DNA of 53,656 bases from contig CALMON010000047.1 of assembly GCA_937871785.1 (NCBI GenBank), forward strand, positions 1-53,656, given 5' to 3'. The notes under the pieces were generated by a model, which was given only the letters and a program-made list of their open reading frames with translations, was not told the origin of the DNA and searched no databases. Shown piece by piece: positions 44,589 through 53,656 of the stretch. Source of the DNA: an uncultured Granulicella sp. (GTDB lineage Bacteria; Acidobacteriota; Terriglobia; Terriglobales; Acidobacteriaceae). The translations under genes and the position numbers were made by a program. The number at the start of each line of letters is the position of its first letter. Position 1 is the first letter of the stretch.

Positions 44589-45818
44589 ATGACCCCGCCG
44601 ATGACTCACGCACTGGCGTTCCTGTTCGGCACCGTCTTCTTCCTGATTGTTCTGCTGGACGCCTTTCAGACCATCATTCTGCCGCGTCGTCCCAGCGGTC
44701 GGCTGCGCATTACGCGCATGTTCTTTATGGTGACCTGGCGGCCCTGGGCCACCATCGCGTCTCGCCTGCCGCGCAAGGCACGGGAGCAGGCGTTCAGCAT
44801 CTATGGCCCGCTGGCGTTGCTGATCCTGATCGGCCTGTGGGCCGTGCTGCTGATGTCGGCGTTCGGTCTGATCTATTTCGGTTTGGGCGCTCCGTTCACG
44901 ACCTCGATGCCCCCCGTCAACTCCCTGGGCCGCCTTCGCGAGTGCCTGTATGTGTCTGGGACGACACTGTTTACGTTGGGTCTGGGCGATGTGACGCCCA
45001 ACAGCCACCTGGCGCGGGCGCTGCTGGTGTTCGAGGCCGGGGTGGGGCTCGGCTTTGTGGCGCTGGTGATCGGCTACGTACCGGTGCTGTATGGCGCGTT
45101 TTCGAAGCGCGAAGTCGTGATTGCGCTGCTCGACTCCCGCGCCGGGTCTCCCCCAACTGCCGGGGAACTGCTCCTCCGGCATAATTTCGATGGCGGTCAG
45201 GCGGCTCTTACCGAGCTTCTGGCTGAGTGGGAGCGCTGGTGCGGCGAAATCCTGGAGTCGCACATCTCCTACCCAATCCTTTGCTACTACCGTTCGCAGC
45301 ATGACAACCAGTCCTGGATGTCGTCGATCACCGCCGTGCTCGATACCTGCGCGCTGTTGATCACGACCATTGAAGGCGAAAGCACTCGGCAGGCGCAGCT
45401 CACCTTTGCGGTCGCTCGCCACGCGCTGGTGGACCTCGGACACGTGTTTACGCTGGAGCCAAAAGAGGAGGCCTACCGAAGAAGTGCTCCGGCGCGCTTA
45501 CCGGAGGAGGAGTTCAGCAAGCTGTGCGGCGTGCTTTCAAAGACCGGCTTTCAACTTTGCTCCTCGAACGACACCCGTGCGCGACTGGCGGCGCTCCGGT
45601 TGTTGTACGAGCCTCACGCAGAGGCCCTGGCCGATTTTCTGCGGCTCGATCTGCCGTTGTGGATGCCCCCGCCGCGTGACCCGAAGCGCAAACCCGACCT
45701 TTGGACGCAGGTCGCCGATCTGCGCACGCCGCTCGCCATCCGGAATCATCAAGGGCTTGACGGAGACATGTCGCAGCAGGTCGTCTCCCATCGCGTTTTT
45801 GACGACGCTCATGAATAG
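44589..45818 (+). CDS. Potassium channel-like protein (ion channel 2 family)
   Basis: The N-terminal 175 residues form a 2TM-type pore module: a first helix (ALAFLFGTVFFLIVLL), further helices (YGPLALLILIGLWAVLLMS), and a pore loop with selectivity-filter-like TLGLGD at residues 129-134 (usual TVGYGD), followed by a last helix. The C-terminal 235 residues are soluble and not a recognisable RCK/TrkA domain. They contain an acidic helix-rich region (EWERWCGEILESHISYPILCYYRS). Ion selectivity cannot be deduced from the altered filter. The ATG at 44589 is supported by the adjacent -10 box. Confidence 0.8.
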   Translation: MTPPMTHALAFLFGTVFFLIVLLDAFQTIILPRRPSGRLRITRMFFMVTWRPWATIASRLPRKAREQAFSIYGPLALLILIGLWAVLLMSAFGLIYFGLGAPFTTSMPPVNSLGRLRECLYVSGTTLFTLGLGDVTPNSHLARALLVFEAGVGLGFVALVIGYVPVLYGAFSKREVVIALLDSRAGSPPTAGELLLRHNFDGGQAALTELLAEWERWCGEILESHISYPILCYYRSQHDNQSWMSSITAVLDTCALLITTIEGESTRQAQLTFAVARHALVDLGHVFTLEPKEEAYRRSAPARLPEEEFSKLCGVLSKTGFQLCSSNDTRARLAALRLLYEPHAEALADFLRLDLPLWMPPPRDPKRKPDLWTQVADLRTPLAIRNHQGLDGDMSQQVVSHRVFDDAHE

Positions 45819-45833
45819 CGGAACCGGCGACTC

Positions 45834-46583
45834 TTACAGGCCGGGGCCTGCATCCGCTTTCGGGTCCAGCTTATCGGCGGCAAGCTGCCCGATCGCGTCG
45901 GGCTTGCCTTTTTCATCCTTGTACTTGTCTTTCACCTGCGCGTAAATCTTCCTGGCATCGTCGACCTTGCCTTGGGAGCTGTACATTTCCGCCAGTTTGA
46001 TCTGCGCCAGTCCCGGGGGAACGGTGGACGCGTTCCCGCCGGCAAGTTCCTTGTACTCGGCTTCCGCCTGCGGGTCGCGTCCGGTTTCGCGGTAAAGCTG
46101 CGCGAGCGCCAGCTTGCCCAAAGCGGCAATGTCACCGTTCCAGTCGCCGGCTACCTTCTTCAGGGTGTCTTCGGCAGACTGGTTCTGGCCTTCCTCCATG
46201 TAGGTGAGCCCGGCGAAGTAGCGGGAAATTTTGCCGTCACGCGTCATGCCGTATTGGTTCGCCACGCTGAGGAACAGCGCATTGGCCGCCGCGGCGCGCT
46301 CGTTTGTGGAGCTATAGGTCTTGGTTCCCGGGGGAATCTGCTGGCCGGGGGTGGCCACCGGAGTCTGATACGCCTGCATCGCGCTGCCGAACGCGACCTT
46401 TGCCTGCTCCGCGCGATGGTTATAGATAGCGAAGCCGCCGACGATGGCGAGGACCAGCACCAGCAAAAGGACCGCGGCCGTAATGGCGGAGCGTCCCTTG
46501 CCCTTCGCCCAATCGACTGCGTTGTTGTTCAGGGAAGCGAAGGCGTCCGGCTGATTCAGTTCCCGCTTGGTTGTGTTGTCCAC
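45834..46583 (-). CDS. Tetratricopeptide-like membrane-anchored protein
   Basis: The 249-residue protein has a cytosolic head, one membrane helix (about residues 34-53, AITAAVLLLVLVLAIVGGFAIY) and a helical-repeat domain (about 95-235; LAQLYRETGRDPQAEAEY, LAEMYSSQGKVDDARKIY). The arrangement resembles YfgM-type TPR_21 proteins that work at the Sec translocon, but that is a comparison only. The GTG at 46583 fits the start. It is convergent with the channel gene, 15 bp away. Confidence 0.8.
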   Translation of the reverse strand: MDNTTKRELNQPDAFASLNNNAVDWAKGKGRSAITAAVLLLVLVLAIVGGFAIYNHRAEQAKVAFGSAMQAYQTPVATPGQQIPPGTKTYSSTNERAAAANALFLSVANQYGMTRDGKISRYFAGLTYMEEGQNQSAEDTLKKVAGDWNGDIAALGKLALAQLYRETGRDPQAEAEYKELAGGNASTVPPGLAQIKLAEMYSSQGKVDDARKIYAQVKDKYKDEKGKPDAIGQLAADKLDPKADAGPGL

Positions 46584-46898
46584 GTCGTTTTCCGTCCTTT
46601 GAAACAGGTGTTTGGGCGAGGCTCCGTGGTCTGCGTGGAGGCGATCGCCAGTGCGTTTCCCAGTCTATCAGCCCGGTCCTGCCGAGTGAATCCTTCCGCT
46701 GGTAAAACCAGGCGAAGAGGGGCATTGCCAATCGTATTGCCATAGGCATAGTATCCGTTTCGCCATCGGTACAGTGCACGACTCAACAAGCACGCGCCAG
46801 GTAGCTCCACGTTCGAGGCCCGCACGTTTGGCTTTATCTGAGAATCACTTACAAGACGGGGCCAAAGACCCCCAGCGCACAAAATCGGAGTGAACACC
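46584..46898. other. Divergent intergenic region
   Basis: This 315-bp region lies between the TPR gene and the GvpL/F gene. It contains a plus-strand promoter candidate at 46725-46754. No gene is recognised in it. Confidence 0.45.
46725..46754 (+). promoter_or_regulatory. Promoter candidate for the GvpL/F gene
   Basis: TTGCCA (46725-46730), an 18-nt spacer and TAGTAT (46749-46754) give a fair sigma70 match. The leader would be about 140 nt. Confidence 0.35.
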
Positions 46899-47648
46899 AT
46901 GGCATGGTATGCCTACTGCATCGCAGAACGGAACGCCTTTCCTGAACTTGCCCGTCACCGCCGCCCCATGCCGCTGCCCAACTGCACCGGCCTTTTCGGC
47001 AACCAGACCTTTCTGTTTCCGGCCGCCGACCTGGCGGTAATCGTTTCCGAGCATCTTCCCGAAGATGCCGCTCGTCTGGCTGGCTCGGAAGGGGCATCAG
47101 CCGCTCGCGACCACGCCCGTGTCATCTCCGATTGCTTTGCGCAGTCCACCGTTCTGCCGTTTCGTTTCGGGACGAAGTTTGAGGATGACGACGCGCTCCG
47201 CCGCTCTGTGCGGTCGAACCAGAGACACTTTCTAGCCAACGTCGAACGCCTGCGCGGCAAAGCGGAGATGCACTTGAAGGTACTGGTCGACGACGTACTG
47301 ACACCGCAGAACGCGACCGAAAATCGGGCCGCTTCGCCCGCCGGTCACGCTTACCTGACGAGCCTGCGCGAGTCCGCCAGCCGCCAGCGCGAGCGCCAGT
47401 CGCGTGCGCGTGCGCTTTCCGTGCAGATGCACCGCATGTTCCTGCCGATCGCCGAGGAAATCACCTGCAAGCGCATGGAATCCGGCAAAATGCTGCTCGA
47501 TATCGCGCACCTGGTCGACAAAAAGACGATCGCGCGCTATCAGAACAAGTACTCGGCCGCGACACTGGAGCTGAAAGACTGCGCGATGCAGCTTTCCGGT
47601 CCCTGGCCGCCGTACCATTTTGTGCAAAGGCAGAACCACGCAGCGTAA
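46899..47648 (+). CDS. GvpL/GvpF-family gas vesicle protein homologue
   Basis: The 249-residue protein matches the GvpL/GvpF family. The start WYAYCIAER, the middle VLPFRFGTKFEDDDALRR and LRGKAEMHLKV, the FLVDK-like AHLVDKKTIARYQ, and the C-terminal GPWPPYHFV are the family's hallmarks. GvpF and GvpL are minor gas vesicle or assembly proteins. No gvpA or other gvp gene is in the window, so the protein may have another role here. GGAG 8 nt upstream supports the ATG at 46899. A strong terminator follows. Confidence 0.88.
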   Translation: MAWYAYCIAERNAFPELARHRRPMPLPNCTGLFGNQTFLFPAADLAVIVSEHLPEDAARLAGSEGASAARDHARVISDCFAQSTVLPFRFGTKFEDDDALRRSVRSNQRHFLANVERLRGKAEMHLKVLVDDVLTPQNATENRAASPAGHAYLTSLRESASRQRERQSRARALSVQMHRMFLPIAEEITCKRMESGKMLLDIAHLVDKKTIARYQNKYSAATLELKDCAMQLSGPWPPYHFVQRQNHAA

Positions 47649-47660
47649 CCCTTTTTTACC

Positions 47661-47692
47661 AACGAAAGCCCGACCTAGGCCGGGCTTTCGTT
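47661..47692. terminator. Bidirectional intrinsic terminator
   Basis: AACGAAAGCCCG (47661-47672) pairs perfectly with 47681-47692 across an 8-nt loop. CTTTTTT precedes it at 47651-47657, which reads as an A-run on the plus strand's complement and supports termination of the minus-strand pgsA transcript. It lies between two convergent genes. Confidence 0.75.
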
Positions 47693-47712
47693 GCAGACAC
47701 ATGTCCGCCTCT

Positions 47713-48369
47713 TCAAGCTGTTGGAGGCACGGTTTCCACCTGAGCTTTACGCCGGCTAAGCACCTTGCGCTGCCGCCGCGACCCCGAAGCGTGGTCGATT
47801 TTCTTCCAAAAACCCAGGAAATAGTCTGCGGCGGAAAGAATCGACAGCGTCGCCATCCAGTAGATCGCGATCATCGCGGTCAGGTGGACCGGAAACGGGT
47901 ACCAGCCCATGTCCCAGTGATCCCACCGGTGCGCCAGGATGGCCGCCACCACGCTAACGATCTGCACCACCGTTTTCAGTTTGCCGATGTCGCTCGCCTC
48001 GATGGTGAAGCCCTCGCTTGCGGCGATCGAGCGCAGGCCGTTGACCAGGAATTCGCGGCCGATCACCAGAACGGCGATCCACGGCTTCATCAGATCCGGC
48101 GTGTAGGCGACCAGCAGCACGAAGGCGGCAGTCACCATCAGCTTGTCGGCTAGCGGGTCGAGCAACATGCCTAACGTCGTAATCTGTCCGCGCTTGCGGG
48201 CGATGTAGCCGTCCACGCCGTCGGTAATCGAGGCGATGATGAAGATGGCCGAGGCAAGAATCTCCTGCTCGCCATGCGCTCCATGCACCGGAAACTTGGG
48301 CGAAAGCGCCCAGATGAGCAGCGGTACGCTCGCGATGCGGCTCAACGTAATGGAGTTTGGCAGGTTCAC
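47713..48369 (-). CDS. pgsA: CDP-diacylglycerol--glycerol-3-phosphate 3-phosphatidyltransferase
   Basis: This inner-membrane enzyme makes phosphatidylglycerol phosphate, the precursor of PG and cardiolipin. The CDP-alcohol phosphotransferase motif is complete: DGYIARKRGQITTLGMLLD with the following PLAD. About five membrane helices are visible. The 218-residue product has a basic C-terminal tail (KKIDHASGSRRQRKVLSRRK). The start is a GTG at 48369, giving NLPNSITLSRIASVPLLI as in the family. gdhA lies 132 bp upstream on the same strand. Confidence 0.93.
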   Translation of the reverse strand: MNLPNSITLSRIASVPLLIWALSPKFPVHGAHGEQEILASAIFIIASITDGVDGYIARKRGQITTLGMLLDPLADKLMVTAAFVLLVAYTPDLMKPWIAVLVIGREFLVNGLRSIAASEGFTIEASDIGKLKTVVQIVSVVAAILAHRWDHWDMGWYPFPVHLTAMIAIYWMATLSILSAADYFLGFWKKIDHASGSRRQRKVLSRRKAQVETVPPTA

Positions 48370-48501
48370 GGGCGTTCACAAAGGAACACGATCATTCTGA
48401 CATAAAGCGAGGGTGCGGGGCCGAAACTCGGGGCGAAGGGTAGTTTGAAGCACAATGAAAGTGCTTCTCCGGCCGTTCGCCCGAGCCCTACCCGCACTCG
48501 G

Positions 48502-49773
<1,272 letters not shown>

Positions 49774-50298
49774 GCCAAGTCTCGTTTCTGTTGCGGGTAT
49801 CAGTGATTCTCCAGCCATCGCATCTGTCCCTCGTCAAATTAGACGTGTCCGGGGCAGGGGAGGTCCAGCTATCTTTCGGGCCTCGTTCGACCAGGCCGGT
49901 CGGTGGTCAAACCCGCCAATCTTAGGCTTCGCCGGGGCGGAAAAGCAAGGCGGCGGCATCCCCCAAAAGAGGGGGAGCCGGATCGCGGCTTTTCGCGGTG
50001 AGCTGGCTTGTTGTATGTGGAATGTGATACTTGCGTTTGCGAAACGAAGCTGAACAAGGGAACGCCATTGGCCTTTGGGAGGAAGCAGGGGGCCTTCAGG
50101 CCCCTGATTTTGAGCAGACACAAAATGGCCTTCAGCCCGGGAACAACGGCGGCGATCTGAAGGAGAGCCCGGGGCTAGAGCCCTCCCCCGGGGGATCGCC
50201 GCCAAGGGCCTGAAGGCCCCTGCTCTCTCCGTCGTTAGATTCCTCCGTGCCTGCTTCCCTCCGTTCTCCTGCACATTCCGAGATCAGACCGTCGCGTG
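49774..50298. other. Intergenic region with composite palindromes
   Basis: No gene is recognised. The region contains a composite repeat at 50086-50224, described separately, and short GC-rich palindromes near 49970-50000. It lies between gdhA and the end of the secreted-protein gene. Confidence 0.55.
50086..50224. repeat. Composite REP-like palindromic element
   Basis: It starts with CAGGGGGCCTTCAGGCCCCTG (50086-50106), itself a palindrome. A central 10-bp stem follows: GGCGGCGATC (50148-50157) with GATCGCCGCC (50194-50203), enclosing GGGCT-AGA-GCCC. It ends with an inverted copy of the first unit (50205-50223). A related unit lies at 36898-36930. Confidence 0.65.
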
Positions 50299-51447
50299 TC
50301 ATTTGACTGCGGAAGCGGGATGCGCGATGACGGTGACCGTGGTCGCCGTCGAGACCGTCTGCTCCGACATCGATTTGCCCCGGGTCCAGGCAGGTGTTGC
50401 GAAGTCGAGCGTCAGGGTGCGGTCGGCCGCCGAGCCGGCAGCGGCGAGCGTTCCGGTCGCGATTGCCTTTTTCTTGCCGGGGGTGAGCGCGATTTCGGCC
50501 GGTTTGCCGTCGGCGGGCGGCGTGGTCAGGGTCAGGAAGTGCTTGTCGCCGTCGCGCAGGGGAGCGTAGCGGACGCTCGCGACTGTCCATCCATCGGCAG
50601 TGCGCGTGGCGTCGAGTACGAAGCGGACGGAGGGCTGAAAGCGGTCGGTGCCGGAGATGAGGAAGTGCGCGCCGTCGCTCTTCTCGATCCGCAGCGTGCG
50701 GTGGTCGCCAGTCGCGCCGTCAAGCTCCCAGGCGGCTCCCGCAGTCAGGGCCGAGGGGCTGGAGGTCACCGTCCAGGTTTCCTTGCCAGGCAGAAACGCG
50801 AGCGTATGCGCGCTTTGCGAGAGCGCTCCGTGGTACGCGATGAAGTACGGGGGCTGGCTGATCTCCTTCCACACATCGGCCGTGCTGACGACGCCGCCGA
50901 TCTCGAGCGCGGTGCCTTCGCCGGCGACGGCGGCCTGCTCTCGGTAGGCGAAAATCGGCATCGGGAGCGCCAGCGGCGTGAGGCCGGCGCCCTGCTCGGA
51001 GATGTCGGAACCCTGGACGAAGCGCCACTGCACGGGTTTGCCGTCGGCCATCGTGAAGCGCACGGTGGTGATGTCGCCGTTCGTTTGCTTGTCGCCGCCG
51101 TCGACGGCAATCTCGGTTTTGTAAGCTTCCTCGCCCATAGCCTTTCCGGACGCGACCAGAACGTCCGCATTGCCGTAGTGGATGCGTTTGCCTTCGCGGG
51201 TTGTGAGCGTGACGTAATACAGGGGCTTCTTGCCGGTGGTGTCGGCTTCGAGCGCGATCATGGCGTAGGGCAGCTCCGCGCCGACAAACTGGACGTACTG
51301 CGTGGGCCAGTAGCGATAGTTGGCGATCAGGCCGGAAGTCGGCGGAGCGATGGAGGTTACGGCAGCGGCGGGAGGCTGGGCGAGCGCTCCCTGGGTGAGG
51401 GTCGTGGCGAGGGCGGCGGCAGCAAATGTGGCGGCAATTCGGTTCAT
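50299..51447 (-). CDS. Secreted protein of unknown function
   Basis: This 382-residue protein has a signal peptide (residues 1 to about 23, MNRIAATFAAAALATTLTQG). The rest is rich in beta-strand-like segments, Ala, Gly and Thr, with several DG/TW turns. I assign no family. The ATG at 51447 follows AAAAGGAAC. It begins 76 bp after the stop of the TonB-dependent receptor, on the same strand, so the two are probably one operon. A partner lipoprotein or surface hydrolase is possible, but nothing in the sequence proves it. Confidence 0.75.
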   Translation of the reverse strand: MNRIAATFAAAALATTLTQGALAQPPAAAVTSIAPPTSGLIANYRYWPTQYVQFVGAELPYAMIALEADTTGKKPLYYVTLTTREGKRIHYGNADVLVASGKAMGEEAYKTEIAVDGGDKQTNGDITTVRFTMADGKPVQWRFVQGSDISEQGAGLTPLALPMPIFAYREQAAVAGEGTALEIGGVVSTADVWKEISQPPYFIAYHGALSQSAHTLAFLPGKETWTVTSSPSALTAGAAWELDGATGDHRTLRIEKSDGAHFLISGTDRFQPSVRFVLDATRTADGWTVASVRYAPLRDGDKHFLTLTTPPADGKPAEIALTPGKKKAIATGTLAAAGSAADRTLTLDFATPAWTRGKSMSEQTVSTATTVTVIAHPASAVK

Positions 51448-51523
51448 GTGTGGGTTCCTTTTGAGTTCGGTGGCGGCGGGTTCGATCCAGGTGCAAGGTT
51501 TGAGGTCTGAGGTGCGAGGGTTT

Positions 51524-53656
51524 TTAGAAGTTCCAGCGGAGTCCGGCTTCGAGGCGACGGCCGGGGTCGGCGGCAATGCCCTGACCGAAATACAGGGGCG
51601 AGCCGAGAACGCCGTCCACGGCGGTAATGTTTGTGTGGTTCAGCAGGTTAGTGGAGCGGAGGTTGACCGCGAGCGTTTCGGCTTCTACGTTAGCGGCATG
51701 TGGCAGCGAAAACGTGCGGCTCAGGTTGGCGTCGAGATGGATGTTCCAGGGCAGCGTACCGGCGTTGCGGCCGATTGAAGCTCCGGTGCCGACCGGTGCC
51801 AGCGTGCCGAAGCGCGTGCCGTAGGTCGGCGAACCGGCTGCGGGCGTGTATACAGGGCGGTCGTTGAAGTTCCCGTCGCCGTTGTTGTCGAAGCCGGTGG
51901 TGACGTTGTAGGGCGCGCCGCTGGCGGCATCGAACTGCACGGAAAGAGAGACCTTGCGCGGCAGCGTCGTCGACGCAAAGGCGATGGCGTGGTGCGTGTT
52001 CTGCCATACGGGGCGGGCCGTTTCGCCGGCGTCGGTGTAGCTGGACTGCGGGGCGAAGTTGTCGTTGTCGGCGTTGCCGCGGAAGTCCATGCGGATGTAG
52101 CCGGCGAAAAGCTGCAGGTACTTCATGCTGTGCTGGTCGATGCCCGCGAAGATGACGTCGCCCTGCAAGTGGCCGGTCTGCTGGTATTGGAGCAGGTTGA
52201 GGTTTGGCAGAAGCGGACGCGCCGCGGTGGGGCTGGTGATGCCGGCCGCCGGCAGCGGCGAGTTGATATTTCGTGTGCGCAGCAGGTCCCACGCGCGGAT
52301 CAGGTAAAAGTTACCCTGCGCGTGCCAGTGGCGGGGGAACTCGTGCTCCACGCCGAAATGCGATTGTAGTGAGGGCGTCTGCGAAAGCGACGGCAGCGGA
52401 GCGCGCAGGGTGGTGACGGTGGCAATGCCGGTGGTGGGCTGAGTGGTTGCCGGGTTGTAGGTGGGGTTATAGACCAGGGCCTGACTCTGGATCGTTCCGT
52501 TCAGGCGTTCGGCGGTAATCACCGTCGCCGCGTCTACAGGGCCATAAAACAGCCCGCTGCGCAGGTGGAACGTCGTCTTCTGCTTCCGGTCAGGAGACCA
52601 CGCGACGCCCACGCGCGGTCCGGCGTTGCGCACCGTGCGGGGGCTCGACTGCATGGCCCAGCGCACGCCGAACGAGAACGCGAGGCGCGGCTGCACCTGC
52701 CACAGGTCCTGCGCGTACAGCACCGTCTGGAGCTGGTTGAGCGCGACCTGCGGCGTGCCGGTGGTGACGTTGTATTGCGTGGGCGTGCCGCCGGCGAGGT
52801 GGTTGAGCGCGCGGCGATACTGCTCGAGCCCGGTGATGACGGTGGTCGCGCCCGCCTTCGCTCCGGGTGTAAGGTCGGGCGCGCTGCCGCCGCCGAACAC
52901 GTATGCTCCGTTGAAGTTGGCCGGGATGTTTTCGTGCAGGGCAACGTCGAGCAGCTCGATGCCGGCTTTCATGTTGTGCTTGCCGCGGCTGTAAAGCAGG
53001 TCGTCGTCGAACTCGAGGTCGCGCTCATGGGTGCGCAGAAACTGTGTCGCCACGCCGCCGCCGTTGAACGAACCCGCCACCAGCAGCGCCGGCGCGGTGG
53101 AGTTCGGCGTGTCCGTGCGGTAGCGCCAGGTGTAGCCCAGGCGGCTCTCATGAATCAAGTGCGCGGACACAGTCTGGAGGTTGCTGCCGCGCACCACGTG
53201 CTCGCTCTGCGTGCTGTTGTAGCCGGAGTCGACCAGCGTCGCCCCGCCCACGCCTACATTGCTCAGGCCGCTGACGCCGGCCGTGTAGGTGAAGGTGAAA
53301 TTGTTCCGCTTGCCCAGCATCGCGCCCAGCCGCACGTTGCCCTGCCACAGCGACTGCGGCGTGGCGACGTTGTAAATGCTTTGCGTGACGGTGTTGTTGT
53401 CGGCCGCCAGCGTGACGGCGTTGACCCCCGCAAACTGGTTGATCTGCCGATGCTCCAGCGCGCCGGCGCAGTCGCTGCGAGTGTTCTGAATGGGGCCGCT
53501 CAGCTCAAAACCATAGCGCTGCTTGCCGATAGCGGCGCGGCTGGTGGCGAAGGGGTCCTTGGCGTTGAGGAACTCGGCCGACTGCGTCGTAAACAGCGCG
53601 CCGTGGAGCTTGGCCTGGCCAGGCTTGGTGTAGATCTCGATGCGGCCGCCCTGGTA
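51524..53656 (-). CDS. TonB-dependent receptor (Oar-like), 5' end outside the window
   Basis: The frame stays open to the window edge, giving 710 residues without a start, so the N-terminal plug and any carboxypeptidase-regulatory-like domain lie outside. The visible part includes GGRIEIYTKPG, ELSGPIQNTRSDCAGALEHRQI, and many beta-strand repeats (YLQLFAGYIRMDFRG, NNGDGNFNDRPVY). It ends in the aromatic GLRWNF expected for outer-membrane barrels. Acidobacteria carry many such receptors of the Oar type, probably for polymer or glycan uptake. The ligand is unknown. It precedes the secreted protein gene. Confidence 0.9.
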   Translation of the reverse strand, partial: YQGGRIEIYTKPGQAKLHGALFTTQSAEFLNAKDPFATSRAAIGKQRYGFELSGPIQNTRSDCAGALEHRQINQFAGVNAVTLAADNNTVTQSIYNVATPQSLWQGNVRLGAMLGKRNNFTFTYTAGVSGLSNVGVGGATLVDSGYNSTQSEHVVRGSNLQTVSAHLIHESRLGYTWRYRTDTPNSTAPALLVAGSFNGGGVATQFLRTHERDLEFDDDLLYSRGKHNMKAGIELLDVALHENIPANFNGAYVFGGGSAPDLTPGAKAGATTVITGLEQYRRALNHLAGGTPTQYNVTTGTPQVALNQLQTVLYAQDLWQVQPRLAFSFGVRWAMQSSPRTVRNAGPRVGVAWSPDRKQKTTFHLRSGLFYGPVDAATVITAERLNGTIQSQALVYNPTYNPATTQPTTGIATVTTLRAPLPSLSQTPSLQSHFGVEHEFPRHWHAQGNFYLIRAWDLLRTRNINSPLPAAGITSPTAARPLLPNLNLLQYQQTGHLQGDVIFAGIDQHSMKYLQLFAGYIRMDFRGNADNDNFAPQSSYTDAGETARPVWQNTHHAIAFASTTLPRKVSLSVQFDAASGAPYNVTTGFDNNGDGNFNDRPVYTPAAGSPTYGTRFGTLAPVGTGASIGRNAGTLPWNIHLDANLSRTFSLPHAANVEAETLAVNLRSTNLLNHTNITAVDGVLGSPLYFGQGIAADPGRRLEAGLRWNF

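Noticed and set aside
50296-51510. 404-codon plus-strand frame over the secreted-protein gene
   Set aside because: The minus strand has a signal peptide and ribosome binding site; the plus frame is Gly/Arg-rich shadow.

Overview
The window looks like chromosomal DNA of an acidobacterium, most likely family Acidobacteriaceae (Terriglobus/Granulicella/Edaphobacter type). This rests on GC-rich codon use, an Oar-like TonB-dependent receptor at the right edge, an M13 peptidase, and a contiguous str-S10-spc-alpha ribosomal supercluster. The placement is an inference from gene content; no 16S gene, tRNA, CRISPR array, phage or insertion sequence was seen.

Layout. 1-776: no convincing gene. 777-3724 (minus): ureidoglycine aminohydrolase (allE) and a secreted M13 metallopeptidase. 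3725-4686: long leader of the ribosomal cluster, with a promoter candidate, an attenuator-like hairpin and a possible divergent small membrane ORF. 4687-28210 (plus): rpsL-rpsG-fusA-tuf, then rpsJ through rpsQ, rplN through map, and infA-rpmJ-rpsM-rpsK-rpsD-rpoA-rplQ, all in classical order. Two small membrane-protein ORFs sit inside this array: one between rpsC and rplP that seems broken by a one-base frameshift, and one between rpsK and rpsD. Several intergenic gaps hold strong hairpins or related imperfect inverted repeats.

28271-36840 (plus): an acyltransferase-3 membrane protein, a two-gene ABC exporter, a tiny Cys-rich ORF, a DUF374-type acyltransferase, queA and polA. 36974-38494 (minus): a tandem HD-GYP protein whose first domain is degenerate. 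38828-40835: a secreted SHOCT-like protein, a small cytosolic protein, and a 59-residue secreted peptide with a PEP-CTERM-like tail. 40848-44373 (minus): glmM, xseA and a stand-alone response regulator. 44589-45818 (plus): a two-helix K+ channel-like protein. 45834-46583 (minus): a TPR membrane protein. 46899-47648 (plus): a solitary GvpL/GvpF-family protein. 47713-49773 (minus): pgsA and gdhA. 49774-50298: intergenic DNA with a composite palindromic element. 50299-53656 (minus): a secreted protein of unknown function behind a TonB-dependent receptor that runs off the window.

Functionally, the centre is the translation core (ribosomal proteins, EF-G, EF-Tu, IF-1, RNA polymerase alpha, SecY, Adk, Map). 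The flanks carry envelope, nucleotide, nitrogen and signalling genes. The most interesting non-textbook signals are: five non-ribosomal genes with a TANNNT box 6-7 nt before the start codon, suggesting leaderless transcripts; a family of wordy inverted repeats in the ribosomal operons; the small membrane ORFs embedded there; and a lone gas-vesicle accessory homologue.
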